Of a stretch of DNA of 7,337 nt, positions 1-5,497 are shown piece after piece; positions within the stretch are counted from its first letter, which is position 1; the number at the start of each line of letters is the position of its first letter. Made by a program: the position numbers and the translations under genes. A model generated the notes under the pieces. The model had not been told where the DNA came from, did no database searches, and saw only the letters and a program-made list of their open reading frames with translations. Origin of the DNA: JAFGKK01 sp049684495 (lineage in GTDB: Bacteria; Chloroflexota; Anaerolineae; Anaerolineales; RBG-16-64-43); the NCBI GenBank assembly GCA_049684495.1, contig JBAVFZ010000223.1, forward strand, positions 1 through 7,337, in the 5' to 3' direction.

Positions 1-1
1 G

Positions 2-196
2 CTTGCCGCTCTGGGAGTGGAACCGCCTTCGGCGTGGATGATCGGCGATGATTGGGAATGCGACATCGCGCCCGCGATGTCGCTGGGCATGCGCGCCGCC
101 TGGATTGGCGACGGGGCGAAAGCGGCCGGCCGACCGGCGGATTTAACCATTCCTTCACTGCAGTTATTGGCGGACCGATGGATAGTATCCGGCTGA
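2..196 (+). CDS. HAD-superfamily hydrolase, C-terminal fragment
   Basis: This is the last 64 codons of a gene that begins left of the window. The visible protein contains MIGDDWECDIAPAMSLGMRA followed by AAWIGDG. This matches HAD motif IV (GDD-x3-D, acidic residues that hold the catalytic Mg2+) and the usual following 'A.x.GMRAAWI' strand that closes the Rossmann-like core. HAD enzymes with this C-terminus are typically cytoplasmic phosphatases or phosphoglycolate/nucleotidase-like hydrolases, but the nucleophile motif I (DxDxT), the Ser/Thr motif and the cap domain lie outside the window, so the substrate cannot be assigned. The stop codon TGA is at 194-196, and an intrinsic terminator begins 12 bases later, so this is the end of its transcription unit. 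Family assignment rests on one motif plus context. Confidence 0.8.
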   Translation, partial: LAALGVEPPSAWMIGDDWECDIAPAMSLGMRAAWIGDGAKAAGRPADLTIPSLQLLADRWIVSG

Positions 197-208
197 CCGT
201 CGAATAAA

Positions 209-257
209 AATTCCCGGGGAAAGAAGGCGCGATGGCCTTCCCGGGAATTATGTTTTT
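209..257 (+). terminator. Intrinsic terminator of the HAD hydrolase gene
   Basis: The arms AATTCCCGGG (209-218) and CCCGGGAATT (240-249) form a perfect 10-bp stem. An inner AAGGC/GCCTT helix (224-228 with 235-239) continues it beyond a bulge, and the T run 253-257 follows. It lies just after the hydrolase stop codon and before the cold-shock promoter, which separates the two transcription units. The lower stem is itself palindromic, so weak bidirectional activity is possible. Confidence 0.8.
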
Positions 258-295
258 CCCCATCTTCACGGATTTTTTATTATCCTTCCCGATAA

Positions 296-324
296 TTGAC
301 ACAGGCGGGGGCGCGTGCTAAAAT
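296..324 (+). promoter_or_regulatory. Promoter of the cold-shock protein gene
   Basis: TTGACA (296-301) and TAAAAT (319-324) are separated by exactly 17 bp, a near-perfect primary sigma factor promoter. Transcription would start near 331, giving a leader of only about 27 nt before the ATG at 358. This differs from the long thermosensing leader of enterobacterial cspA. Confidence 0.85.
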
Positions 325-357
325 CCTTAAAACTCTCTCCCGGAAGGATATTCTCGA

Positions 358-570
358 ATGGCTCAACGGACTACTGGTACCGTTCGTTGGTTCGACGGAT
401 CCAGGGGGTACGGCTATATCCGAACCGAAAAAGGGCACGAAATCTTCGTTCATTATTCCTCCATCCTGGGATCGGAATTGCAAAACCTGAACGAGGGCGA
501 AAAAGTCGAGTTCGCCGTGGAAGAGACCGTCCGCGGTCTGCAAGCCACGGGTGTGGTCAGGTTGAATTAA
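358..570 (+). CDS. Cold-shock domain protein (CspA family)
   Basis: A 70-residue, single-domain OB-fold protein that binds single-stranded RNA/DNA and acts as an RNA chaperone in the cytoplasm. The RNP1-type motif RGYGYI is at residues 16-21 and the RNP2-type motif IFVHYS at 29-34. They are preceded by the family's TGTVRWF opening (6-12). The 'NEGEKVEF' strand and the 'RGLQATGV' end are also typical, and the length equals that of E. coli CspA. Three of the usual nucleic-acid-stacking phenylalanines are tyrosines here (Y18, Y20, Y33), which is a conservative change. The start is fixed by GGAAGG at 342-347, ten bases before ATG. It has its own promoter and terminator, so it is probably monocistronic; read-through into the RNase J gene is possible. 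The short leader argues against classical cspA-type leader thermosensing, so cold induction cannot be assumed. Confidence 0.93.
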   Translation: MAQRTTGTVRWFDGSRGYGYIRTEKGHEIFVHYSSILGSELQNLNEGEKVEFAVEETVRGLQATGVVRLN

Positions 571-611
571 TCGATTGTCCATGGGTCTTCCCCGTTCGGA
601 TACATCGGCTG

Positions 612-643
612 ATCCCCTGCCATCTCGGCGGGGATTTTGCTTT
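612..643 (+). terminator. Intrinsic terminator after the cold-shock gene
   Basis: ATCCCC (612-617) and GCC (619-621) pair with GGC (627-629) and GGGGAT (630-635), with one bulged T and the 5-base loop ATCTC. The T-rich stretch TTTTGCTTT (635-643) follows. It lies 41 bases after the cold-shock stop codon. Confidence 0.75.
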
Positions 644-706
644 CCGGCGATAATTACCATCGATGAGAAACCTTCTTTCAAAGATGCTGGTCGAGGAAGG
701 CGAAAC

Positions 707-818
707 ACGCAACCCCGGCCCACCCCAACGGGGGTGGGCGAGACCAGCTGCGGCGCATCGAGATGGCGGTCTCGATGCGCAAAAACGCTTCCCCGGCCAC
801 GCCATGGCGAAGCCGGGG
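707..818 (+). other. Three-hairpin leader upstream of the RNase J gene
   Basis: Three successive inverted repeats precede the RNase J start. Hairpin A has 9-bp arms at 718-726 and 731-739 with loop AACG. Hairpin B has perfect 11-bp arms GCGCATCGAGA (753-763) and TCTCGATGCGC (770-780) with a 6-base loop. Hairpin C pairs CCCCGGC (791-797) with GCCGGGG (812-818). No T run follows any of them, so they do not look like terminators. An imperfect direct repeat flanks A and C: ACGC-AA-CCCCGGCC (707-720) and ACGC-TT-CCCCGGCC (785-798), so 812-818 could pair with either copy. Also CGAGACC (739-745) could pair with GGTCTCG (768-774), which would break A and B. It may be a regulatory leader for RNase J or a dispersed palindromic repeat; the sequence alone does not decide. 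I found no convincing promoter between 644 and 853. Confidence 0.55.
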
Positions 819-853
819 CAGGGTTCGGCCGCCCATAAATTTACAAAGGTGAA

Positions 854-2509
854 ATGAGTATGGATCTTAGAATTATTCCCCTGGGCGGATTGGGGGAGAT
901 CGGCAAGAATATGATGCTGATTGAAACCCCCACCGACGCCCTGATCGTCGACGCCGGATTGATGTTCCCCGAAAACGACATGCTCGGGATCGATTGCATC
1001 ATTCCGGATTTCAACGCCGTGCTGGACCGCCGGGGGCGCGTGCGCGGAATCGTCGTGACGCACGGGCACGAGGACCACACCGGCGCCATCGACCATGTGG
1101 TGGAGGCCTTCCAGGCGCCGATCTACGCCACACCGCTGACCCGGGGCCTCCTGGAAGTCAAGCTTTCGCGCGCCGGGCTGCTGGACCGCACGATCCTGAA
1201 CACCGTGAAGGCCGGGTCGAAGGTCCAGATCGGCCCGTTCGGCGTGGAGTTCTTCCACGTCTGCCATTCGATCCCGGACGGGGTGGGCTTGGGGATCACG
1301 ACCCCGGCCGGATTGATCGTGCATTCGGGCGACTTCAAGTTCGACCACACCCCGGTCGACGGCTGGCCGACCGATTATGCGGCGCTGGCCGAGTTCAGCA
1401 AACGCGGCGTCCTGGCATTGATGTCGGATTCGACCAATGCCGACCGGCCCGGATGGACTCCCTCGGAAGCGGTGATCGATTCGGCGTTCGACGATCTGTT
1501 CCGGACCGCGCCGGGGCGGATTCTGATCGGGTCGTTCGCCTCGCTGATCTCGCGCATCCAGCAGGCGATCCGTGCCGCCGAACGGCATGGGCGCAAGATG
1601 GCGATGGTCGGCACCTCGATGCAGGAAAACACGAAGATGGCCCAGAAGCTGGGCTATCTCGAAGTCCCCAATGGGCTGCTGGTTTCGGTCGAAGAAGCCC
1701 TGAAGATGCCCGCGAAGAAAGTCGTGCTGATGACGGCCGGGACGCAGGGCGAGCCTTCCTCGATCCTCGGGCGCCTGGCCACCGGGCGCAACCGCCAATT
1801 CGAGCTGGAGGAGGGGGACACGGTGGTATTCTCCTCGCATCCGATCCCGGGCAACGAGGAATTGGTCCACCGGACGATCAACCGGCTGTTCCAGCGCGGC
1901 GCGCGGGTGATCTACGATCCGATTGCGCCGGTCCACGTTTCGGGTCACGCCAACGCCGAGGAGATGAAGCTGCTCATCCACCTGGTGCAGCCCAAGCATT
2001 TCATTCCGATCCACGGCGAACTGCGCCAGCTGCACCAGCACGGCGCGATAGCCCGGGAACTCGGGATTCGGCCCGAGAACGTGGCGGTGGTCGAAAACGG
2101 CTACTCGATCGAGTTTTCGGAAGGGAAGCTGCAGGTGGGCGAGCGCATCCCCGGTGAATACATTTTCGTCGACGGGAGCGGGGTGGGCGATATCGGCCCC
2201 ACGGTGATGCGCGAGCGGGAGCGGCTGGCGAAGGACGGATTCGTCATCGTGCGGGCGGAGATCGACCCGGCCACGCATAAACTGACGGGTAGACCGGAAC
2301 TCCTCTCGCGCGGTTTTGTTTTCGTCCCGGAATCCGGGGAGTTGCTGGCGATGGCCGAGGAGAAGATCCGCGATACGGCCGCCCGCGGCAACGGCAACCG
2401 GCTGGCCGAACGGATCGAAACGGCGCTTTCGGAACTCTTCTATCAGGAAACCAAACGCCGGCCGATGGTGTTTGTTCTGCTCAACGGCGGGAAAAAGGAA
2501 GAGAAATAG
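854..2509 (+). CDS. rnj: Ribonuclease J
   Basis: A 551-residue cytoplasmic metallo-beta-lactamase/beta-CASP ribonuclease, the usual length for RNase J, which degrades and matures RNA by 5'-to-3' exonuclease and, in some members, endonuclease activity. The N-terminus has the family signature LRIIPLGGLGEIGKNM (5-20). The zinc-binding motif HGHEDH is at 70-75, with further metal ligands at H138 (CHSIPD) and D160 (HSGDFK). SDSTNADRPG (191-200) and the beta-CASP SSHPIPGNE (327-335) follow. HVSGHA is at 361-366 and HFIPIHGE at 382-389. The C-terminal domain carries the conserved SRGFVFVPE (485-493). All catalytic residues look intact. Start choice: AAAGGTGA (845-852) lies just before ATG 854, while a second in-frame ATG at 860 has a roomier spacing and would give a 549-residue protein; both leave the fold whole. 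It is transcribed in the same direction as the cold-shock gene, after a terminator and a structured leader. Confidence 0.96.
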   Translation: MSMDLRIIPLGGLGEIGKNMMLIETPTDALIVDAGLMFPENDMLGIDCIIPDFNAVLDRRGRVRGIVVTHGHEDHTGAIDHVVEAFQAPIYATPLTRGLLEVKLSRAGLLDRTILNTVKAGSKVQIGPFGVEFFHVCHSIPDGVGLGITTPAGLIVHSGDFKFDHTPVDGWPTDYAALAEFSKRGVLALMSDSTNADRPGWTPSEAVIDSAFDDLFRTAPGRILIGSFASLISRIQQAIRAAERHGRKMAMVGTSMQENTKMAQKLGYLEVPNGLLVSVEEALKMPAKKVVLMTAGTQGEPSSILGRLATGRNRQFELEEGDTVVFSSHPIPGNEELVHRTINRLFQRGARVIYDPIAPVHVSGHANAEEMKLLIHLVQPKHFIPIHGELRQLHQHGAIARELGIRPENVAVVENGYSIEFSEGKLQVGERIPGEYIFVDGSGVGDIGPTVMRERERLAKDGFVIVRAEIDPATHKLTGRPELLSRGFVFVPESGELLAMAEEKIRDTAARGNGNRLAERIETALSELFYQETKRRPMVFVLLNGGKKEEK

Positions 2510-2524
2510 GCCGGTAGTTGCGTT

Positions 2525-2595
2525 AAAAAAAACCACAAAGACACAAAGACACCAAGAAAACCTCTTATTCATCATGTCTTTGTGTCTTCGTGGTT
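2525..2595 (-). terminator. Probable terminator of the leftward TPR operon
   Basis: Read on the minus strand, the 21-bp hairpin is followed at once by eight T residues (complement of 2525-2532), the arrangement of an intrinsic terminator. It lies 26 bases after the stop codon of the minus-strand TPR gene. On the plus strand no T run follows the hairpin, so the RNase J transcript is stopped less clearly here. Confidence 0.65.
2531..2595. repeat. Long inverted repeat of the AACCACAAAGACACAAAG type
   Basis: The arms 2531-2551 and 2575-2595 are 21 bp each and complementary at 20 positions; the one mismatch is A2537 against C2589. The spacer is 23 bases. The left arm is internally repetitive (CACAAAGA twice in tandem). 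Base composition is A/T-rich and unlike the flanking GC-rich genes. Short 'CACAAAGACACAAAG / CTTTGTGTCTTCGTGG' sequences are, from general experience, scattered in many unrelated bacterial genomes, so this is probably a copy of a dispersed intergenic palindrome. Only one copy lies in this window. Confidence 0.7.
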
Positions 2596-2621
2596 AAAAT
2601 ATTCGATAAATTATTGTGCGT

Positions 2622-4169
2622 TCACGGCGTCGGGGCGCGGGTATAGGCGGCGCAAAGCACTTCACCCTCCCGGATGATGGTATCCACCGTCTCGTCGAAA
2701 TAGGGGGAGGCGCGCAGTTCCGCGAAGATCGATGCGGCTTCCACGCAGTTCGCGGGGGTATCTTTGCCGTAGAAGGCCATCACCGAACCGTAGGTGTAGT
2801 ACACGTCGACGGAGTTCGCTTTGAGGGGGAGTATCTCGATCACATCCACTCCCTGTGCCTCATTATCCGCCGCCGTGCAGCCTCGGATCGCGCAGCGCAG
2901 GACCTTGATCGCGGTCTCGTAGTTCTTCGCCTTGTAGTAGATGACTCCCAGCCGGCCGTAGAGGTACGCATCTGTGTTATCCAGCGAGAGGGCTTTGCGC
3001 GCGTAGAGTTCGGCGTCGAAAAAATTACCTTGGTTAGACTCAGTCTGGGCAATCGAGAGGTAGGGGATCGGATCGTTCGGATTAAGATCCGCCGCCCGCG
3101 CAAAGGCCTCGAGCGCTTTATCGATATTCAGGTCGCGGGTGGCCGTGTCGGTCGCGGTTTCACCCAGCTTGCGGTAGTTGGCGCCCAGGCGGATGTAGAG
3201 GAAGGGAAGGTTCGGGTTCAGGAGGATGGCCGCCTGATATTCCTCGATGGCCCGCGTGTAGTAGCCGTTGCTTTCGAGCACGTAGGCGTACGCCCGGTGC
3301 ACGTCCATGATCTCCGGACCGAGCTGGGCGGCCTGCGCCCCCACATCGAGCGCGGCCGACCAATTACCCTGGTCGATGAGCACCTCCGCCTTGAAAGCCA
3401 GCGCGAGCGCGCTCCCGGAATCCAGGGCGAGCGCCTGGGCCGATGCTTGATACGCTTTATTGAGTGTTTCCTCGCGGGTTTCCGCATCCATCCATTCGGA
3501 ATTGGCGTACCAATCCAGCACTAATACCTTGATGGCATGCCCGAACGCGTAATCCGGATTAATATTCAAGGCGATGGTAACCGAACACACGGCTTGTTCG
3601 AGACGGATTCTTTTTTCATCGGCGGAAAGTTGAAGTTCACTGGAATATGCCAGAATCCGCGCCAATTCCGCCCACAACTGAGGATCGGACGGCTCCGACT
3701 GTAACTGCGGATCCGGTGTTCCCGACCATACCTGTGGAGACGGTGTTACCGTCAACGTCAGCGAAGGCGTCGCTATCGAGGATGCCGGCGAGGATGGCGT
3801 TCCGGTCGAGAACAGGGAAGATGGCGTTTCGGTAGGGACTTGGGGGGTTGGGGCTTCCGTCGATCGTCCGAAGGTACACCATTCCGGATTTTGCAGATCG
3901 TTCGAATCCACCCCGACAGCCTTCTGGTATGCGGTGATCGCTTTTTCCAGAATTCCGGCGTCGAAGAAGGCTTTGCCTTCCTCGGCGTACGACATGGCCA
4001 TGCGGGTCGGGGTCGGAGGAGGCGCGAACGGGGAGCGGATGGTTCCGTTGTCCAGGAGTTTGAAGATACCCAGGCAGATCAGGATGGCCGCGGTATAGAC
4101 GGCCGTCCTTCCCGCGGTCAGGCGGGGAGGTTCGGTCGTCGGTTCGAAACGTCTGCCCTTCAGCTGCAT
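2622..4169 (-). CDS. Membrane-anchored TPR protein with a Ser/Thr/Pro-rich insertion
   Basis: A 515-residue protein of unknown function. A basic N-terminus (KGRR, R16, R21) precedes one membrane helix at about residues 22-39 and the short linker PFAPPPTPTR (47-56). The bulk is therefore expected outside the cytoplasmic membrane (inferred from the positive-inside rule). TPR helix pairs run from about 57 to 90 and from about 165 to 485; the clearest are NWSAALDVGAQAAQLGP (269-285), YYTRAIEEYQAAILLNP (303-319), IDKALEAFARAADLNP (349-364) and YETAIKVLRCAI (417-428). Residues about 93-162 are a Ser/Thr/Pro-rich insert absent from its neighbour. It is a paralogue of the upstream gene: both have the N-terminal anchor, SYAE opening, 'HRAYAY/HRAMAY' and a C-terminal YY-x-TYG...EG...C block ending in Pro/Thr-Pro. 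It is the second gene of the operon, 13 bp after its paralogue. No catalytic domain is visible; a scaffold or protein-interaction role is inferred from the TPRs only. Confidence 0.88.
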   Translation of the reverse strand: MQLKGRRFEPTTEPPRLTAGRTAVYTAAILICLGIFKLLDNGTIRSPFAPPPTPTRMAMSYAEEGKAFFDAGILEKAITAYQKAVGVDSNDLQNPEWCTFGRSTEAPTPQVPTETPSSLFSTGTPSSPASSIATPSLTLTVTPSPQVWSGTPDPQLQSEPSDPQLWAELARILAYSSELQLSADEKRIRLEQAVCSVTIALNINPDYAFGHAIKVLVLDWYANSEWMDAETREETLNKAYQASAQALALDSGSALALAFKAEVLIDQGNWSAALDVGAQAAQLGPEIMDVHRAYAYVLESNGYYTRAIEEYQAAILLNPNLPFLYIRLGANYRKLGETATDTATRDLNIDKALEAFARAADLNPNDPIPYLSIAQTESNQGNFFDAELYARKALSLDNTDAYLYGRLGVIYYKAKNYETAIKVLRCAIRGCTAADNEAQGVDVIEILPLKANSVDVYYTYGSVMAFYGKDTPANCVEAASIFAELRASPYFDETVDTIIREGEVLCAAYTRAPTP

Positions 4170-4178
4170 GGCGCCACG

Positions 4179-4184
4179 CTCCTC
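4179..4184 (-). promoter_or_regulatory. Ribosome binding site overlapping the upstream stop codon
   Basis: On the minus strand GAGGAG (4184-4179) overlaps the TGA stop of the upstream TPR gene (4185-4183) and lies nine bases before the ATG at 4169. It fixes this start and suggests translational coupling of the two TPR genes. Confidence 0.7.
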
Positions 4185-5406
4185 ATGCGAGCGGGGTGGG
4201 GGCGATCTCTTTGCAGATCGTAAGCCCCTCGGTGACGTTGGTCATCGCGATTTCATCATCCGATATTTGTTGTTCCAAAAGCCGGAAGACGGGGATGGCA
4301 TCGGAGCACCGTCCGACCTTAGCCAGCGCCAGGCCGTAGGTCCAGTAATATTCCGAGACCGGCCAGGGGCCGAGGGGAAGCCCGGTCACGGTCCCCGCAT
4401 CCACCGTCCCGCCGGCGATGGCCAGAGTCAGTTCGCGGATCGATTCCTGAAATTGGTTGTTCTGGTAAAGCATCACGCCCCATAATCCGTGGTTGCGCGG
4501 GTCGAGCGGAGCCAGGGCGACCGCCTGCTCGGCATATTGCGCCGCCTTACCGTATTCCCCGTCCCCGGCATACGTGCGTGAAATGCGCGCGAATGGAGTG
4601 GGGTCGGTGGGATTGTAATTCGACGCCTTCAGGTAGGCATCGATGGCCGAGACGTTATCGTTGACCGACTTGTAGCAGTCGCCGAGCGGAATCCAGAGAT
4701 CCGCCAGTTTGGAATGAATCTCGATCGCCTTGAGGTATTCGTCGAGCGCCTCGCCGAAGTTGCCGGTCATTTGATAAATATAGGCCATGGCGCGATGGCC
4801 CTCCATCAGCGAGGGGGAGGTCGTGATGGCGGTACGGGCTTCCTCGGAGGCTTCCTTCCAGTTGCCGTAATCCCAGTCCATCAGCACTTCCGCCAGGTAG
4901 GCATGTGCGAGCGCGAGGGAGGGATCCAGCTCCAGGCTCTTGCGCAATTGCTTGACGGACGCTTCGTAGGCGGGGAGTTCCTTGGTCGCCTCCAACCGAT
5001 GCACCGCCTCACCCCACACGGCGTAGCTGATGGCGCTTTTCGATAGGAGCACGGCGTACTGGGCGTTTTCCACCGCGCCTTCGAAATCGTGACTAAACAC
5101 CTGGGTGCGCGAGAGGGCGACGTACAGATCGCTGTTGGTCGGAGCCAGGAGGATCGCCTGCTTGTAGGCCTCGATCGCGGAATCCAGCTTGCCTTCCTGG
5201 AACAGCAAGGCGGCGTCTTCGGCGTAAGAAGCGGCCGGGCGGGTGGCGGTGGCGGTCGGGAGGAACAGCGGCGGGACGAGCGGAACCACGTATCCCTGCA
5301 CGATCGTGGCGGTGACGATTAGCAGGCATAGAACAATAATTAATGCCAGATTAAACCGGCGCGGTTGCTTCCGCTGTAATTTGTATTTTCTGGTTTGCAG
5401 GTACAT
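4183..5406 (-). CDS. Membrane-anchored TPR protein, first gene of the operon
   Basis: A 407-residue protein of unknown specific function. A strongly basic N-terminus (RKYKLQRKQPRR, 6-17) precedes one long hydrophobic segment (about 19-46) and a Thr/Ala/Pro linker (PTATATRPA, 50-58), so the rest is probably extracytoplasmic. TPR units fill nearly all of it: KLDSAIEAYKQAILLAPTN (73-91), DFEGAVENAQYAVL (107-120), NWKEASEEARTAITTSP (182-198), NFGEALDEYLKAIEIHS (216-232), NVSAIDAYLKASNYNPTD (251-268), EYGKAAQYAEQAVALAP (284-300) and QFQESIRELTLAI (318-330). The last block, YYWTYGLALAKVGRCSDAIPVF (353-374), matches the downstream paralogue. The start is supported by GGGAG seven bases upstream and a promoter at 5424-5452. 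The predicted transcript leader is only about 12 nt. No enzymatic motif was seen; tandem duplication with its neighbour is the simplest origin. Confidence 0.9.
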   Translation of the reverse strand: MYLQTRKYKLQRKQPRRFNLALIIVLCLLIVTATIVQGYVVPLVPPLFLPTATATRPAASYAEDAALLFQEGKLDSAIEAYKQAILLAPTNSDLYVALSRTQVFSHDFEGAVENAQYAVLLSKSAISYAVWGEAVHRLEATKELPAYEASVKQLRKSLELDPSLALAHAYLAEVLMDWDYGNWKEASEEARTAITTSPSLMEGHRAMAYIYQMTGNFGEALDEYLKAIEIHSKLADLWIPLGDCYKSVNDNVSAIDAYLKASNYNPTDPTPFARISRTYAGDGEYGKAAQYAEQAVALAPLDPRNHGLWGVMLYQNNQFQESIRELTLAIAGGTVDAGTVTGLPLGPWPVSEYYWTYGLALAKVGRCSDAIPVFRLLEQQISDDEIAMTNVTEGLTICKEIAPTPLA

Positions 5407-5423
5407 ACCCGATCTCCCAGAGG

Positions 5424-5452
5424 ATAGTAATTCCCGGGGGACGTCCCGTCAA
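5424..5452 (-). promoter_or_regulatory. Promoter of the leftward TPR operon
   Basis: On the minus strand TTGACG (5452-5447) and TACTAT (5429-5424) are 17 bp apart. The start site would fall near 5417, leaving a leader of about 12 nt and placing it at the edge of the GGGAG ribosome binding site (5418-5414). The -35 is strong and the -10 moderate (four of six matches). Confidence 0.6.
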
Positions 5453-5462
5453 GGCGCCCTTG
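5438..5462. promoter_or_regulatory. Palindromes in the divergent TPR promoter region (candidate operators)
   Basis: Two symmetric sequences sit between the divergent genes. GGGACGTCCC (5438-5447) is a perfect 10-bp palindrome at the -35 edge and spacer of the leftward promoter. CAAGG-CGC-CCTTG (5450-5462) is an inverted repeat whose arms contain the start of both -35 boxes. A protein bound at either could control both transcripts. Part of the symmetry may simply reflect two similar -35 elements placed back to back. No regulator is encoded in the window. Confidence 0.4.
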
Positions 5463-5490
5463 CCAGGGGCGGAATTAGATGCGTTATAAT
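5460..5490 (+). promoter_or_regulatory. Promoter of the rightward TPR gene
   Basis: A perfect TATAAT (5485-5490) is preceded by TTGCCA (5460-5465) with a 19-bp spacer, longer than ideal. The -10 box ends only seven bases before the ATG at 5498, so the transcript would start at or within a base of the initiation codon. Confidence 0.6.
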
Positions 5491-5497
5491 CGGCCGC

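Noticed and set aside
280..723. 147-codon minus-strand frame over the cold-shock gene
   Set aside because: It overlaps a complete cold-shock unit with promoter and terminator and shows no domain.
663..857. 64-codon plus-strand frame through the hairpin array
   Set aside because: Its sequence is dictated by the inverted repeats, it lacks a ribosome binding site and it runs into the RNase J start.
994..2157. 387-codon plus-strand frame inside RNase J
   Set aside because: Arg/Gly/Ala/Pro-rich low-quality translation, an out-of-frame shadow of RNase J.
557..2575. 672-codon open frame on the minus strand across the whole RNase J gene
   Set aside because: RNase J on the plus strand is unmistakable with all motifs. 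The antisense frame is open because of GC-rich codon usage, has no family resemblance and starts inside the inverted repeat.
2616..3524. 302-codon plus-strand frame antisense to the TPR gene
   Set aside because: The minus-strand product has a membrane helix and repeated TPR pattern plus a paralogue next door; the plus frame has neither and no ribosome binding site.
3684..3893. Repetitive stretch as a CRISPR array or minisatellite
   Set aside because: The periodicity comes from Ser/Thr/Pro codons of the TPR protein; there are no identical spaced repeats.
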